A DNA stretch of 20,608 nucleotides from FW021-bin31 sp964478125 (lineage in GTDB: Bacteria; Bacteroidota; Bacteroidia; Chitinophagales; Chitinophagaceae): positions 1 through 20,608 of the forward strand of contig CAYZGR010000055.1 of NCBI GenBank assembly GCA_964478125.1, given 5' to 3'. The position numbers and the translations under genes were made by a program. Below are positions 1 through 7,372 of the stretch, piece by piece. Numbering within the stretch: the stretch's first letter is position 1; each line of letters starts with the position of its first letter. The notes beneath the pieces are model-generated. The model saw only the letters and a program-made list of their open reading frames with translations, searched no databases and was not told the origin of the DNA.

Positions 1-47
1 CCAGCCGCGATGGATAAAATATTGTGTTGAGCATATGCCGGTACAAA

Positions 48-626
48 TCAATAATTTGGTTCCGCAATACCATAATACCGATACACGGCATGATAGTCCT
101 TAAAATCGGGCGGCAGGGTTGCGTGCCGCTCCAGCGATCCTGATGAGGAAGGCTTAATGCAGACGAGCTTTACGGTATAGAAATTAGATTGAGTTTCCGG
201 TTTGCCATCCTGCGTTCTCATTAGGGTAAGTTGTCCAATCGTTATCGCTGCACTTACCTGGATGTTTCTCTCGGTATAATAGGGAAGCAGAGTCCAGCCA
301 ATGAAATCGGTTGATTGTATATATACCAGATTAACCCAATTGTTCACTACGTCTGAAGTGAGGACTTTGGGTGTGCTGATATCAAGTTCAAGGTAACCGG
401 AGATCTTATTTCCAATCTTTGTCCATGTGGCGCTGCTGATGTCCTTGGTATATACCTTTACGTTAGCATTTCCTGTAGCGCCTTTATCTCCTTTCGGACC
501 CTGGTTGCCAGCTACACCCTGTTCTCCCTGCGGCCCGGCGGGGCCTTGCGGGCCTTCTTTGGAACAAGATGCAAATAAAAACACAAGAACAAATATTACA
601 TAAACTATTTCTTTTGTGTATTTCAT
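48..626 (-). CDS. collagen-like Gly-X-Y lipoprotein
   Basis: A 192-residue predicted surface lipoprotein of unknown function. Residues 1-20 form a hydrophobic signal peptide that ends in a lipobox (LFAS before Cys21), so the mature protein should be lipid-anchored at Cys21. Nine uninterrupted Gly-X-Y triplets follow directly (residues 25-51, rich in P, Q, E and K), the pattern of bacterial collagen-like stalks. The remaining ~140 residues look like a compact, mostly beta domain without a motif I recognise. Short collagen-like lipoproteins of this layout are common in Bacteroidota. The gene lies 51 bp downstream of the FAD oxidoreductase on the same strand and may be the last gene of that unit. 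Nine triplets is short for a stable triple helix, so the repeat may be a spacer. Identification as a collagen-like lipoprotein is firm; the role is unknown. Confidence 0.85.
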   Translation of the reverse strand: MKYTKEIVYVIFVLVFLFASCSKEGPQGPAGPQGEQGVAGNQGPKGDKGATGNANVKVYTKDISSATWTKIGNKISGYLELDISTPKVLTSDVVNNWVNLVYIQSTDFIGWTLLPYYTERNIQVSAAITIGQLTLMRTQDGKPETQSNFYTVKLVCIKPSSSGSLERHATLPPDFKDYHAVYRYYGIAEPNY

Positions 627-677
627 GGTTGAAACTTTTATGGATGGACAAATAAAATTTATGCTGTTATCCGTTTA

Positions 678-2144
678 TTAACTTTTTGCGGGTAAGATGT
701 TTTGATTGACCCTTAAAAAATTGTTCGGATCGTACTTGCTCTTAATTTGTCTTAATCTTTCGTAGTTGCCCCTGTAGCTTGCTTTAATGCGTTCCTGTCC
801 CTCATTCATCATGAAATTAAGGTAAGCGCCACCGCAGGAATAAGGATGAAGTTCCTGCCAGTAATCCCTGCACCACCGGGTAAGTTTTTTGGCATTTTCG
901 GGGGCGGGATCCACCCCTACTACCACTCCGGCATATCTGGCATTTCTGTAAGCCCATGCGGTAGCATCATTAGCTATCCTACCGGCAGCGCCGCTTACCG
1001 GGTACAGATGCATTTGTGAGAGCAGCGTGGGGATCTTTAATCCAAACTCCAGGTGTTTCTCTCTGGCTGCCTCCACAGATTCATTAAAAAAATCTGCTTT
1101 CCAATACCATTGTAAACCGGGTGGAAACAGGCCATCAAAAAGCTTTTGTATAGCGGGGTACGGCATTTTACCTATATGCTGAAATATTGGACCTGTTTCG
1201 AGAATGGGTTTAAAGATTTCTTCGGCTCTACTTATATGGCCTGCATAACACCATACCACGCCACAAAACTTTTTGTGATGAAGAAATTCAGGAAACGGCG
1301 GGCCGGGGATCATTAATTCAACAAAAAAACCATTCAGGTCATCGGGCGCGGCATGAAGAAAATCATCATACCATGCCATCATTTCTTTCGTCTGTTCAAC
1401 AGGCCACAAGGTAGGGCCGCCGTAAACGCTTTTTACCGGATGCGCCCGGAACTTAAAAGATGTTACAACACCGAAATTGCCGCCGCCGCCCCGGATAGCC
1501 CAGAAAAGATCGCTGTAATTATCTTCATTCGCAGTAATGAATGAACCGTCTGCCAGTACCACATCCGCTTCTAATAAGTTATCAATAGAGAGGCCGTATT
1601 TCCTGGTCAGATACCCAATGCCTCCACCCAGCGTGAGTCCGCCTACCCCTGTTGTGGAAATGATTCCGCCGGGAATGGCAAGCCCAAATGGATGTGTGGC
1701 GTGATCTATTTCTCCCCAGGTGTTGCCTCCTCCAACCCGGACGGTTTTTGTCGCCGTATCCACCCGTACGTATTTGATGCCTGAAAGGCTGATGACCATG
1801 CCGTCATCGCAACTGCCAAGGCCGCCACCGTTATGCCCGCCGCCTCTTACGGCCACCAGCAGGTTGTTTTCTCTTCCAAAATTGACAGCGCTTATAACAT
1901 CTGCGACATCCATACATTTAATAATCATTCCCGGATGTTTTTGGATCATCGCATTATACAGCCTGCATTCTTCCTTATAACCGGCATCTCCGGGGAGTAT
2001 GATTTGCCCCCGGACTTCTGCCTTAAAGGCATTAATAACCGTAGCATCCAAATCTTTAATTGTGTTTAGCATGGCTTCAGTAATTTGATTCAGGATATCA
2101 AAATTACCTGCCGGTTGAAAAACAGGCTGTAATATTTCATTCAA
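678..2144 (-). CDS. FAD-linked oxidoreductase (PCMH/BBE type)
   Basis: A 488-residue flavoenzyme of the vanillyl-alcohol-oxidase/PCMH superfamily with a C-terminal berberine-bridge-like segment. Seen in the sequence: the FAD motif VRGGGHN with His104, the usual site of covalent 8-alpha-histidyl FAD attachment; a Gly-rich stretch around residues 165-178 (GVGGLTLGGGIG); and a C-terminal block ending in YDPNNFLRVNQNI, typical of the BBE domain. The second flavin-linking Cys of bicovalent berberine-bridge enzymes is absent from the Gly-rich stretch, so single covalent attachment is likely. Family members oxidise sugars, alcohols or small aromatic compounds using O2; the substrate here cannot be read. 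No signal peptide is seen, so it is probably cytoplasmic. The start lies 17 bp after the stop of the AraC regulator upstream, which suggests co-transcription and possible control by that regulator. Confidence 0.9.
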   Translation of the reverse strand: MNEILQPVFQPAGNFDILNQITEAMLNTIKDLDATVINAFKAEVRGQIILPGDAGYKEECRLYNAMIQKHPGMIIKCMDVADVISAVNFGRENNLLVAVRGGGHNGGGLGSCDDGMVISLSGIKYVRVDTATKTVRVGGGNTWGEIDHATHPFGLAIPGGIISTTGVGGLTLGGGIGYLTRKYGLSIDNLLEADVVLADGSFITANEDNYSDLFWAIRGGGGNFGVVTSFKFRAHPVKSVYGGPTLWPVEQTKEMMAWYDDFLHAAPDDLNGFFVELMIPGPPFPEFLHHKKFCGVVWCYAGHISRAEEIFKPILETGPIFQHIGKMPYPAIQKLFDGLFPPGLQWYWKADFFNESVEAAREKHLEFGLKIPTLLSQMHLYPVSGAAGRIANDATAWAYRNARYAGVVVGVDPAPENAKKLTRWCRDYWQELHPYSCGGAYLNFMMNEGQERIKASYRGNYERLRQIKSKYDPNNFLRVNQNILPAKS

Positions 2145-2161
2145 ATAAGGGTAATTTTAAT

Positions 2162-3292
2162 TCAGATACGGGATGTTATCCTGCCGAAGGCAGCTTTGCC
2201 GGGAAAGATATCTGAAGGGGAACAGCCATACCTTTTCCTGAAGCATTTGGAGAAATAAGAAGGGCTTGTAAAGCCGCTATGATAGGCTACTTCCGATATA
2301 TTACCGGATTGCTTATTTAATAATACCAACGCTTCCCGGAGGCGATATTCTTTTATAAAAGTCTGGGGAGATTTGCCGGTTAGTGCAATCATTTTGCGGT
2401 ATAACTGTGATTTGCTGCATCCAAGAGGCCTGGTCAGGTCGTCAATTTTCAGATTGGAGTCACTCCACGCAGATTCTATATAATCCAATAAGCGTGTTAA
2501 GAAATTTTTATCTTCTTCCGTGATGGAAATGATGTTTCCGTTACCGGCCAGCGATTCAAGATTTTCACTATCGTATAATGTTTTTACTTCTGATGATATA
2601 ATGATCCCGCCGTTTATCGCCAGGCACATTCTTTCAGCTAATTTTATGGTATCTTCGAAGATTAGTTTTTTTCCGGTAACCGGTACACCAGCAGCCAGCC
2701 CGATCTTTAAAGAAAACCTTCCACCGGTCAATTCAGCCTGAAGATCATTGAAAGCCTGTTGAATCTCAAAGGATGCCTGTACCGCTTTTGAGACGGATTG
2801 AAAGGACGCCAGAAAATAATTTTCAGTACGCCTTACAACACTGCCGCAGGAGTTTTTCAACTTCTTAAAGATAGTATTGTTCACGCGCTGCAGGAAAGGT
2901 TTGAATGAAGTAATATCCAAATTTTTTCGGGAAGACGATGCCAACTCTATCGCCATAATTGTCCGAAATGCGCTATCTCGGATGATATTTAAGGCCGCAT
3001 CCTGCTTTTTAGGATCTTCAATCCTTCCTAAAAAAGACGCAACTATTTCTGGTTGCACTTCAACGATCAGGGTCGGTACGTCGCCATGGGCGAATTGGTG
3101 CATCTTCTGAATAGCCTTTTTTGAGGGCGCTTCCACCAGGCAGAAAGCCGCCTTCCTTTTCTCATCAAACCAATAGGTTAAGCCCCTGCACTGAAACTGA
3201 TCCTGTACCTTTAAATCTTGCTGGTGTAATTGCGCTACTATTTCTGCTGTAACCTGTTGTGAAACATCGTGCCGATCCATATAAATGGGCAT
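2162..3292 (-). CDS. DUF4242 + cyclase-like + AraC regulator
   Basis: A 376-residue predicted transcription factor with three segments. Residues 1-90 match the DUF4242 (SCO4226-like, nickel-binding) fold, with candidate ligands His8, Cys35, His65 and His69. Residues ~108-235 have the outline of a class III nucleotidyl cyclase/guanylate-cyclase homology domain: the expected order of strands and helices, KIGLAAG for the usual RxGxxxG, and GGIIISSEV at the end. The metal-binding Asp and the GDG-like motif are replaced (MAIEL, TENYF), so catalysis is unlikely. Residues ~262-365 form an AraC-type double helix-turn-helix that ends in SPSDIF. The protein probably senses a metal or small ligand and controls the FAD oxidoreductase 17 bp downstream; that is inference. 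Thirteen residues follow the normal AraC end and overlap a small hairpin. The domain calls are from motif reading, the middle one least certain. Confidence 0.8.
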   Translation of the reverse strand: MPIYMDRHDVSQQVTAEIVAQLHQQDLKVQDQFQCRGLTYWFDEKRKAAFCLVEAPSKKAIQKMHQFAHGDVPTLIVEVQPEIVASFLGRIEDPKKQDAALNIIRDSAFRTIMAIELASSSRKNLDITSFKPFLQRVNNTIFKKLKNSCGSVVRRTENYFLASFQSVSKAVQASFEIQQAFNDLQAELTGGRFSLKIGLAAGVPVTGKKLIFEDTIKLAERMCLAINGGIIISSEVKTLYDSENLESLAGNGNIISITEEDKNFLTRLLDYIESAWSDSNLKIDDLTRPLGCSKSQLYRKMIALTGKSPQTFIKEYRLREALVLLNKQSGNISEVAYHSGFTSPSYFSKCFRKRYGCSPSDIFPGKAAFGRITSRI

Positions 3293-3520
3293 AGAATGGT
3301 ATTAATTGTTACCGAAAAGTACGATAAAGTTAATACTTTTTTTCTCCATACGGGAGCATATTATTTTCCTTCCTTCACTTTCATCATATCATCCGGCAGC
3401 AAGCCACGGGCTTCCTGATGCGTGCTCACGATCGCACGGGCATTCGGCGATGCCGAATAGCTCTTTAATGTTTCCCGGCAGCATAAAACCGCAGAGCGAA
3501 TTGCAGCGGGAATAATAGCC
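3293..3520. other. spacer, possible decayed coding DNA
   Basis: No intact gene is recognised between the AraC regulator start and the traL-like remnant. The minus strand has an open frame ending at 3361 whose last ~35 codons look protein-like (including NARAIVSTHQEARGLLPDD), but I could not assign a family and its upstream half runs into DNA that reads as traL on the other strand. It may be the tail of another broken gene. The promoter of the AraC regulator should lie in 3293-3360. Confidence 0.3.
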
Positions 3521-3723
3521 ATGCAAATACGAGCAAGTGTTATGCTGCAGACATGGGAGAAACGGCTTACGGTAAAACAGAAGAAAGCCGCACTTTGTTC
3601 TTTGAGCAGCATCCGCCTTATCATGACTTCTTTCCAAGCCGGGAAAAAACAATACCATCAAAGGATTCCATACAGATCCCCAATGAATCCGTTAAACAAT
3701 TTATTCCAACATAAAAATTACAG
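3521..3723 (+). pseudogene. traL-like conjugative transposon remnant
   Basis: The stretch directly before the traM remnant reads like a broken TraL-type protein. From 3521 the frame gives QTWEKRLTVKQKKAALC, which resembles the basic start and first membrane-helix edge of TraL (the LTPKQK motif). From about 3601 the downstream frame gives KDSIQIPNESVKQF up to a stop. The two parts are in different frames, so at least one indel is needed to join them. In Bacteroidetes conjugative transposons traL lies just before traM, which is the order seen here. The match is short and the call is tentative; the position next to traM is the strongest argument. Confidence 0.35.
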
Positions 3724-3726
3724 TCT

Positions 3727-3933
3727 ATGAAATCTTTGACATAAAAATTTAAGCGACAACGGAAATTCCTGCTGGTATTGCCGTTAATAACCCTGCTGTT
3801 TATCACCTTTGCTTTCTGGTCGCTTGGAAGCGGTCAGAGTAATGATAACGACCAGGGTAAACCCACAATGGCACAGCAGGGTTTTAACCCCAGTTTGCCG
3901 GATACAATTACTGACGTCCAACCAATAGTTTAA
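3727..3933 (+). pseudogene. traM: truncated conjugative transposon traM
   Basis: The plus strand encodes the N-terminal ~60 residues of the TraM protein of Bacteroidetes conjugative transposons. Seen: a basic start (KFKRQRK), one membrane helix (FLLVLPLITLLFITFAFW), the LGSG turn, then the Q/A-rich TMAQQGFNPSLPD segment. Intact TraM proteins have this order and continue for several hundred residues as an inner-membrane part of the type IV secretion apparatus. Here the reading stops at 3931-3933 soon after LPD, and a TAA at 3742-3744 separates the likely start ATG (3727) from the rest, so no function remains. Its end abuts the esterase remnant on the opposite strand at ~3912-3932, which marks a recombination joint. 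Confidence in TraM is high from the ordered motifs; the exact start is less sure. Confidence 0.75.
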
Positions 3934-4464
3934 ATTTTGTTCGGCGCTTATCACAGCGCCAAAAATTTTGCCATCAAAAATCACTTCTCCTCCTTCGTAA
4001 GGATTAATCGTGTCATTAGTACCCTTCATTAACAAGATAGAGACGGGCTTCTTTGTGTCTCCACATTCGCCACTGGAATTAGTAGGGATATTGGCGTTCA
4101 AAACGGCGCATCCTTTAAACCATTCAAACTTCTGTCGGGCTCATTTTAGTACCATTTGCCCGCCGTTAGAAAACCCGACTGCGAAAATATCAGTCTTGTT
4201 AATATTGTAATTCTTTTTGAAAAAGGGAATAATTTTTCTTGTAAACGCAACATCATCTACATTCAATCGTTTTGCCGGATAAGACGCTTCTTTTCGGCAA
4301 TCGTTCCAGTTGTTTTTATAATCCTGAGGATAAACAATAATGGTATTTTGATTGGCATCGGCCAATAAATCAAATTCATGACCGGTAAAAATCTGCATTA
4401 AAAAAGCCTTCATCTCTATGCGGTCTTGAAATATTATGGCTACCTTCTTTTTTTTGAATATTGG
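3916..4464 (-). pseudogene. broken PHB-depolymerase-like esterase
   Basis: Remnant of a LpqC/PHB-depolymerase-type alpha/beta hydrolase (COG3509 style). In order on the minus strand: GHEFDLLADANQNTIIVYPQ, then NNWNDCRKEA, then the nucleophile elbow GFSNGG (catalytic Ser present), then after an in-frame TGA at 4141-4143 the same frame continues with FKGCAVLNANIPT and GTNDTINPYEGGE, which carries the family's acidic residue. The TGA is thus a nonsense mutation and not a natural end. The 5' part appears frame-shifted near a run of eight T at 4448-4455 (KVAIIFQD stands where the usual oxyanion HG region should be). The C-terminal part with the catalytic His is missing, replaced by the traM joint near 3916. 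Further upstream, to ~4560, a hydrophobic stretch and SCKLNDK could be relics of a lipoprotein signal, but in different frames. The enzyme would have been secreted. Confidence 0.75.
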
Positions 4465-4568
4465 TGATTAAAACCCCGGCTTTTGTATTTGGTACAAGGG
4501 TAATCTGTTTGATATAATGGCTTTTGTCGTTCAATTTGCAAGAATTATACAGATTAATATAAAGGAAT

Positions 4569-4610
4569 TTTATTCTAAGATTCCTGGTTGTTATTTTGAG
4601 ATTCCTGGTT
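4569..4610. repeat. 21-bp imperfect tandem repeat (2 copies)
   Basis: Two directly adjacent 21-bp units (4569-4589 and 4590-4610) agree at 18 of 21 positions and share the core GATTCCTGGTT. On the minus strand they would encode TRNLKI and TRNLRI. They start exactly where the SnoaL-like reading breaks off, so they probably mark a rearrangement joint. Confidence 0.7.
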
Positions 4611-4702
4611 GAAAGTGCCGTATCAATGTCTCTTTCGTTAAAGGCCGCGTATGCTTTTTTAATTAAGTCTTTTAAGTCTTGCATTTGCTTCTCCATAAGC
4701 AC
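4607..4702 (-). pseudogene. N-terminal fragment of SnoaL-like protein
   Basis: The first ~32 codons (start ATG at 4702, alternative at 4696) give KDLIKKAYAAFNERDIDTAL, the typical first helix of SnoaL/NTF2-like proteins, small cone-shaped domains that bind or isomerise small molecules. A full protein would need a further ~90-100 residues with the beta sheet. Instead the reading passes into the 21-bp tandem repeat and then into sequence belonging to the esterase remnant. The fragment lies just downstream of the AraC regulator on the same strand, a common place for a regulated target gene. No function is expected from the fragment. Confidence 0.6.
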
Positions 4703-4711
4703 GGTTTTTTC

Positions 4712-5620
4712 TTAGTTAAATGACTGTCTGAATGCCAAAGGCGATTGACTTGTTTTGCTTTTAAACAACTTGCTGAAAGATTGCGAATGTTCAAAACCCA
4801 GTTCATAAGCGATTTCACTGACCGACAAATCCGTAGTGGACAGTTTTTCCTTTGCTTTTTCAATCAACTTTTCATGGATGTGCTCCTGCGTGCTTTTACC
4901 GGTAAGGCTTTTTAAGAGTCCGCTCAGGTAACCGGGCGAAACATTCAGGGCGCCGGCAATAAACTGAACGCCCGGCAGCCCTTTCAGCCCGGCATCGCCT
5001 TTAGTGAAATAGTCTTCCAGCAACTTTTCCAACTGTCCGAGCACCTGATGATTACTGACTTTGCGGGTAATGAATTGTCGCTCGTAAAACCGTTTGGAAT
5101 AGTTCAACAGGGTTTCTATCTGTGAGATAATAATGTTTTGGCTAAACTTATCAATGTTACTGTGGTATTCCTGTTGGATGTTTTGAATGATTCCATGGAT
5201 AACACTTTCTTCTTTTGGGGAAAGGAACAAGGCTTCGTGTACGGAATAATCAAAGAATTCATACTGCCGGATGGTCTTTGCCAAAGAGGTATGCCACAAA
5301 AAGTCGGGATGGAAGTACAATATCCATCCAGACCTTTCCGTGGCTGCTCCCGCTTCGGGATTGGAACGCAATACCTGGTGGGGCGCCAGAAAATACAACA
5401 CACCTTCGTCAAAATCATATTGCTGCTGCCCGTAAAATAACTTTCCCACACCCCGTTTGGCTGCTACCGAATAAAAATCCATAGTCGCCGGTGGAAATTC
5501 GCCCGGCGACATGGCGGCATAATCAACCACACTGATGAGCGGATGCTCCGGCTGCGGTAATCCCCGCAGTCGATGCAGTTCACTGATGGTTCTTATCCTG
5601 ACAGGTGTTGTATGAGGCAT
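4712..5620 (-). CDS. AraC family transcriptional regulator
   Basis: A 302-residue regulator. Residues ~1-170 form the N-terminal ligand domain of the cupin-like type found in many Bacteroidota AraC proteins (features include GKLFYGQQQYDFDEGVLYFLAPHQV and a FHPDFLW motif). Residues ~200-300 hold the two helix-turn-helix motifs: FIAGALNVSPGYLSGLLKSLTG for the first, and SVSEIAYELGFEHSQSFSKLFK with SPLAFR for the second, which is the AraC signature. It starts 18 bp after the stop of the short-chain dehydrogenase upstream, so both are probably on one mRNA and the regulator may control the two dehydrogenases and the NmrA gene. The gene just downstream (SnoaL-like) is broken. The family call is firm; the effector is unknown. 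Confidence 0.92.
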   Translation of the reverse strand: MPHTTPVRIRTISELHRLRGLPQPEHPLISVVDYAAMSPGEFPPATMDFYSVAAKRGVGKLFYGQQQYDFDEGVLYFLAPHQVLRSNPEAGAATERSGWILYFHPDFLWHTSLAKTIRQYEFFDYSVHEALFLSPKEESVIHGIIQNIQQEYHSNIDKFSQNIIISQIETLLNYSKRFYERQFITRKVSNHQVLGQLEKLLEDYFTKGDAGLKGLPGVQFIAGALNVSPGYLSGLLKSLTGKSTQEHIHEKLIEKAKEKLSTTDLSVSEIAYELGFEHSQSFSKLFKSKTSQSPLAFRQSFN

Positions 5621-5638
5621 AGCACAAAGTTATTCTTT

Positions 5639-6403
5639 TTAAATAGATTGCCCGCCGGACACTTCAATACGTTGTCCGTTAATCCAATAGGCATCTTCCG
5701 TACATAAAAAGGCAACCACGCCGCCGATATCATCCGGCAGGCCGACACGTCCCAGGGCGGTCATGGAAGCAATCCGGCTGTTGATATCCTTGTTATCTCG
5801 GGTTCGTCCGCCACCAAAATCCGTTTCAATAGCGCCCGGCGCTATGACATTCGCCCGGATTTTCCTACTGCCTAATTCCTTTGACAGATAACGCGTAAGG
5901 GTTTCTATCGCAGCTTTCATAGAGCCATACACCGAAGAGCCGGGCAGAATAATCCTGGTTAGTCCCGAGGAAATATTAATGATGCCGCCGCCATCGTTCA
6001 GATATGGCAACAACTTTTGTGTCAGGAAAAAGATGCCTTTATAATGGATATTGAAAATATTATCGAGCTGTTCCTCCGTTGTTTCAGTTACCGGTGCATA
6101 GAGCGCCGTACCTGCATTATTGATCAAGAAGTCAATATTGGGGCTGCCGTTTTGTTGTTGAAGCGCTCCGGTAAGTTGCGCGGCAAAATCATCAAATTGC
6201 CGGATATCGCGGGTATCCAGCTGAAAGATATAGGCTTTTTGTCCCAAGGCACGAATTTCTGTGGCTGCTTTTTCTGCTTCCGCCTGATTGGCATGATAGG
6301 TAATGGCCACATCTATTCCTTTTTTGGCAATAGCCAGAGCCATGTTACGCCCCAATCCCCGGCTGCCGCCGGTAATTAAAGCTGTTTTGTTTTTTGTATT
6401 CAT
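5639..6403 (-). CDS. short-chain dehydrogenase/reductase (FabG-like)
   Basis: A 254-residue classical SDR of normal length. Visible motifs are the NAD(P)-binding TGGSRGLG (residues 11-18), NNAG (95-98), the catalytic Ser in ISSG (~145-146), and Tyr159 and Lys163 in YGSMK. The C-terminal segment WINGQRIEVSGGQ is typical of FabG-like 3-oxoacyl reductases and related alcohol or aldehyde reductases. The glycine-rich loop and GAIETDF fit NADPH use, but the substrate cannot be told from the sequence. It should be a cytoplasmic tetramer. It is followed after 18 bp by an AraC regulator, so a redox stress or small-molecule response unit is likely. The 225 bp before it contain its promoter region and a decayed double-hairpin repeat. 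Confidence 0.92.
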   Translation of the reverse strand: MNTKNKTALITGGSRGLGRNMALAIAKKGIDVAITYHANQAEAEKAATEIRALGQKAYIFQLDTRDIRQFDDFAAQLTGALQQQNGSPNIDFLINNAGTALYAPVTETTEEQLDNIFNIHYKGIFFLTQKLLPYLNDGGGIINISSGLTRIILPGSSVYGSMKAAIETLTRYLSKELGSRKIRANVIAPGAIETDFGGGRTRDNKDINSRIASMTALGRVGLPDDIGGVVAFLCTEDAYWINGQRIEVSGGQSI

Positions 6404-6628
6404 TTTATGTTTGTTTTTGGTTTAAAATTGCTTTTACTACGAAAATAAAGGTTTCCGAAAAATCCGGACTGATAATCTAATTGAGGTTTTGTCATGGTTT
6501 TTGCGGCTGCGCTACAAAAACACATACCAAAACATTCATTTGATTCTGTTGTATGCCCCGGGCTCCACTTTACCCCCGGCTATAAATAGGATACCTCTTC
6601 AGGGTATTTTTCATTTATGCAAACCCTT
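6404..6628. other. intergenic region between two SDR genes
   Basis: This 225-bp gap separates two minus-strand dehydrogenase genes. The part near 6403 should hold the promoter of the downstream dehydrogenase (an imperfect TAnnTTTG-like box, TATTTTCG, lies on the minus strand ~50 bp before the start). The part near 6629 holds the double-hairpin repeat. No coding sequence is recognised. Confidence 0.5.
6555..6607. repeat. decayed two-hairpin REP-like element
   Basis: Two inverted repeats are separated by TATAAATAGG. The first has arms GCCCCGGG (6555-6562) and CCCCCGGC (6573-6580), which pair at six of eight positions. The second has perfect arms ATACC (6591-6595) and GGTAT (6603-6607) around a 7-base loop. 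From memory, double-hairpin repeats of this plan are dispersed in Bacteroidota genomes and resemble REP/BIME units moved by RAYT transposases; the window holds two RAYT-like remnants. It could also act as a terminator for the upstream dehydrogenase gene, since it lies 21 bp after its stop. Confidence 0.55.
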
Positions 6629-7348
6629 TTACCAGGGCGCTTCGCCATCGTTATTAAAAAACTTGCCTGTTGGCGCACCGTTATCTGTCGTCACATATTT
6701 GACAATGGCGGCTGCGCCTTCTTCCGGCGTTTTGGCTCCTTTGTATTGATTCAAATGGGTGGCCGTGTAACCCGGCGTAACGCTGTTTACTTTAAAACCG
6801 GCTTCTTTCAATTCATTGGCCAGCATGATCGTAAAAGCGTTCAGCGCTGCTTTGGAGCAACTGTAAGCATCATATAATCCGCGATTCGGATTGGTGGTAT
6901 GGCTTTGAATGGTCAATGAGCCCATTTCACTGGAAACATTCAGGATAACCGGTTGTGCCGATTTTTTTAAAAGCGGGATGAATTGTTGCGTGGTTTGCAC
7001 CGCTCCGAAAAAATTAGTTTCAAATATCCGCCTTAAATTTCTCATTGTACCGGTGGAAATATTTTGCGGCTGTTCTCCCGAAATACCGGCATTATTGATC
7101 AACACATCCAGGGCCTCCGTTTTATTTTCCAGTTCCTGCCTTGCTCGTTTTATGGAATCCATATTCGTAACATCCATTTCCAGCCATGCCACATTTGAAA
7201 TCCCTGATTCTTTTAGTTTACGGACAGCTTCTTGTCCCTTGCTTTTGTCCCTGCTGCCCAGGTAAACCAAATAGCCTGATTGTGCCAGTAGCCGGGCGGT
7301 TTCAAAGCCAATACCCTGATTGGCTCCTGTAATAAATACGGTTTTCAT
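6629..7348 (-). CDS. short-chain dehydrogenase/reductase
   Basis: A 239-residue classical SDR. Visible motifs are TGANQGIG (residues 7-14) for NAD(P) binding, NNAG (85-88), the catalytic Ser in NVSSE (~139-140), and Tyr162 and Lys166 in YSCSK. The ending, NSVTPGYTATHLN followed by GKFFNNDGEAPW, resembles the carbonyl-reductase branch of SDRs that act on ketones and quinones, but the substrate cannot be told. It begins 24 bp after the stop of the NmrA-type gene, so the two are likely co-transcribed. It differs clearly in sequence from the second dehydrogenase downstream, so the pair is not a recent duplication. Confidence 0.92.
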   Translation of the reverse strand: MKTVFITGANQGIGFETARLLAQSGYLVYLGSRDKSKGQEAVRKLKESGISNVAWLEMDVTNMDSIKRARQELENKTEALDVLINNAGISGEQPQNISTGTMRNLRRIFETNFFGAVQTTQQFIPLLKKSAQPVILNVSSEMGSLTIQSHTTNPNRGLYDAYSCSKAALNAFTIMLANELKEAGFKVNSVTPGYTATHLNQYKGAKTPEEGAAAIVKYVTTDNGAPTGKFFNNDGEAPW

Positions 7349-7372
7349 TGCTGTATTTTTGTTTGGGTGTTC

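Noticed and set aside
2180..2193. Small hairpin CTGCC-N4-GGCAG-like at the end of the AraC regulator gene
   Set aside because: Arms are only five bases and the residues read naturally, so insertion of a repeat cannot be supported, although the extra 13 residues at the end are odd.
2590..2970. The cyclase-like domain as part of a cyclic-nucleotide defence system
   Set aside because: Catalytic metal residues are missing and no effector, ubiquitin-like or nuclease partner gene is adjacent.
3784..3920. The end of the minus-strand open frame beyond the esterase motifs (up to GDKQQGY) as coding
   Set aside because: The plus strand of the same bases reads as TraM with ordered motifs, so this part of the minus frame is antisense to it.
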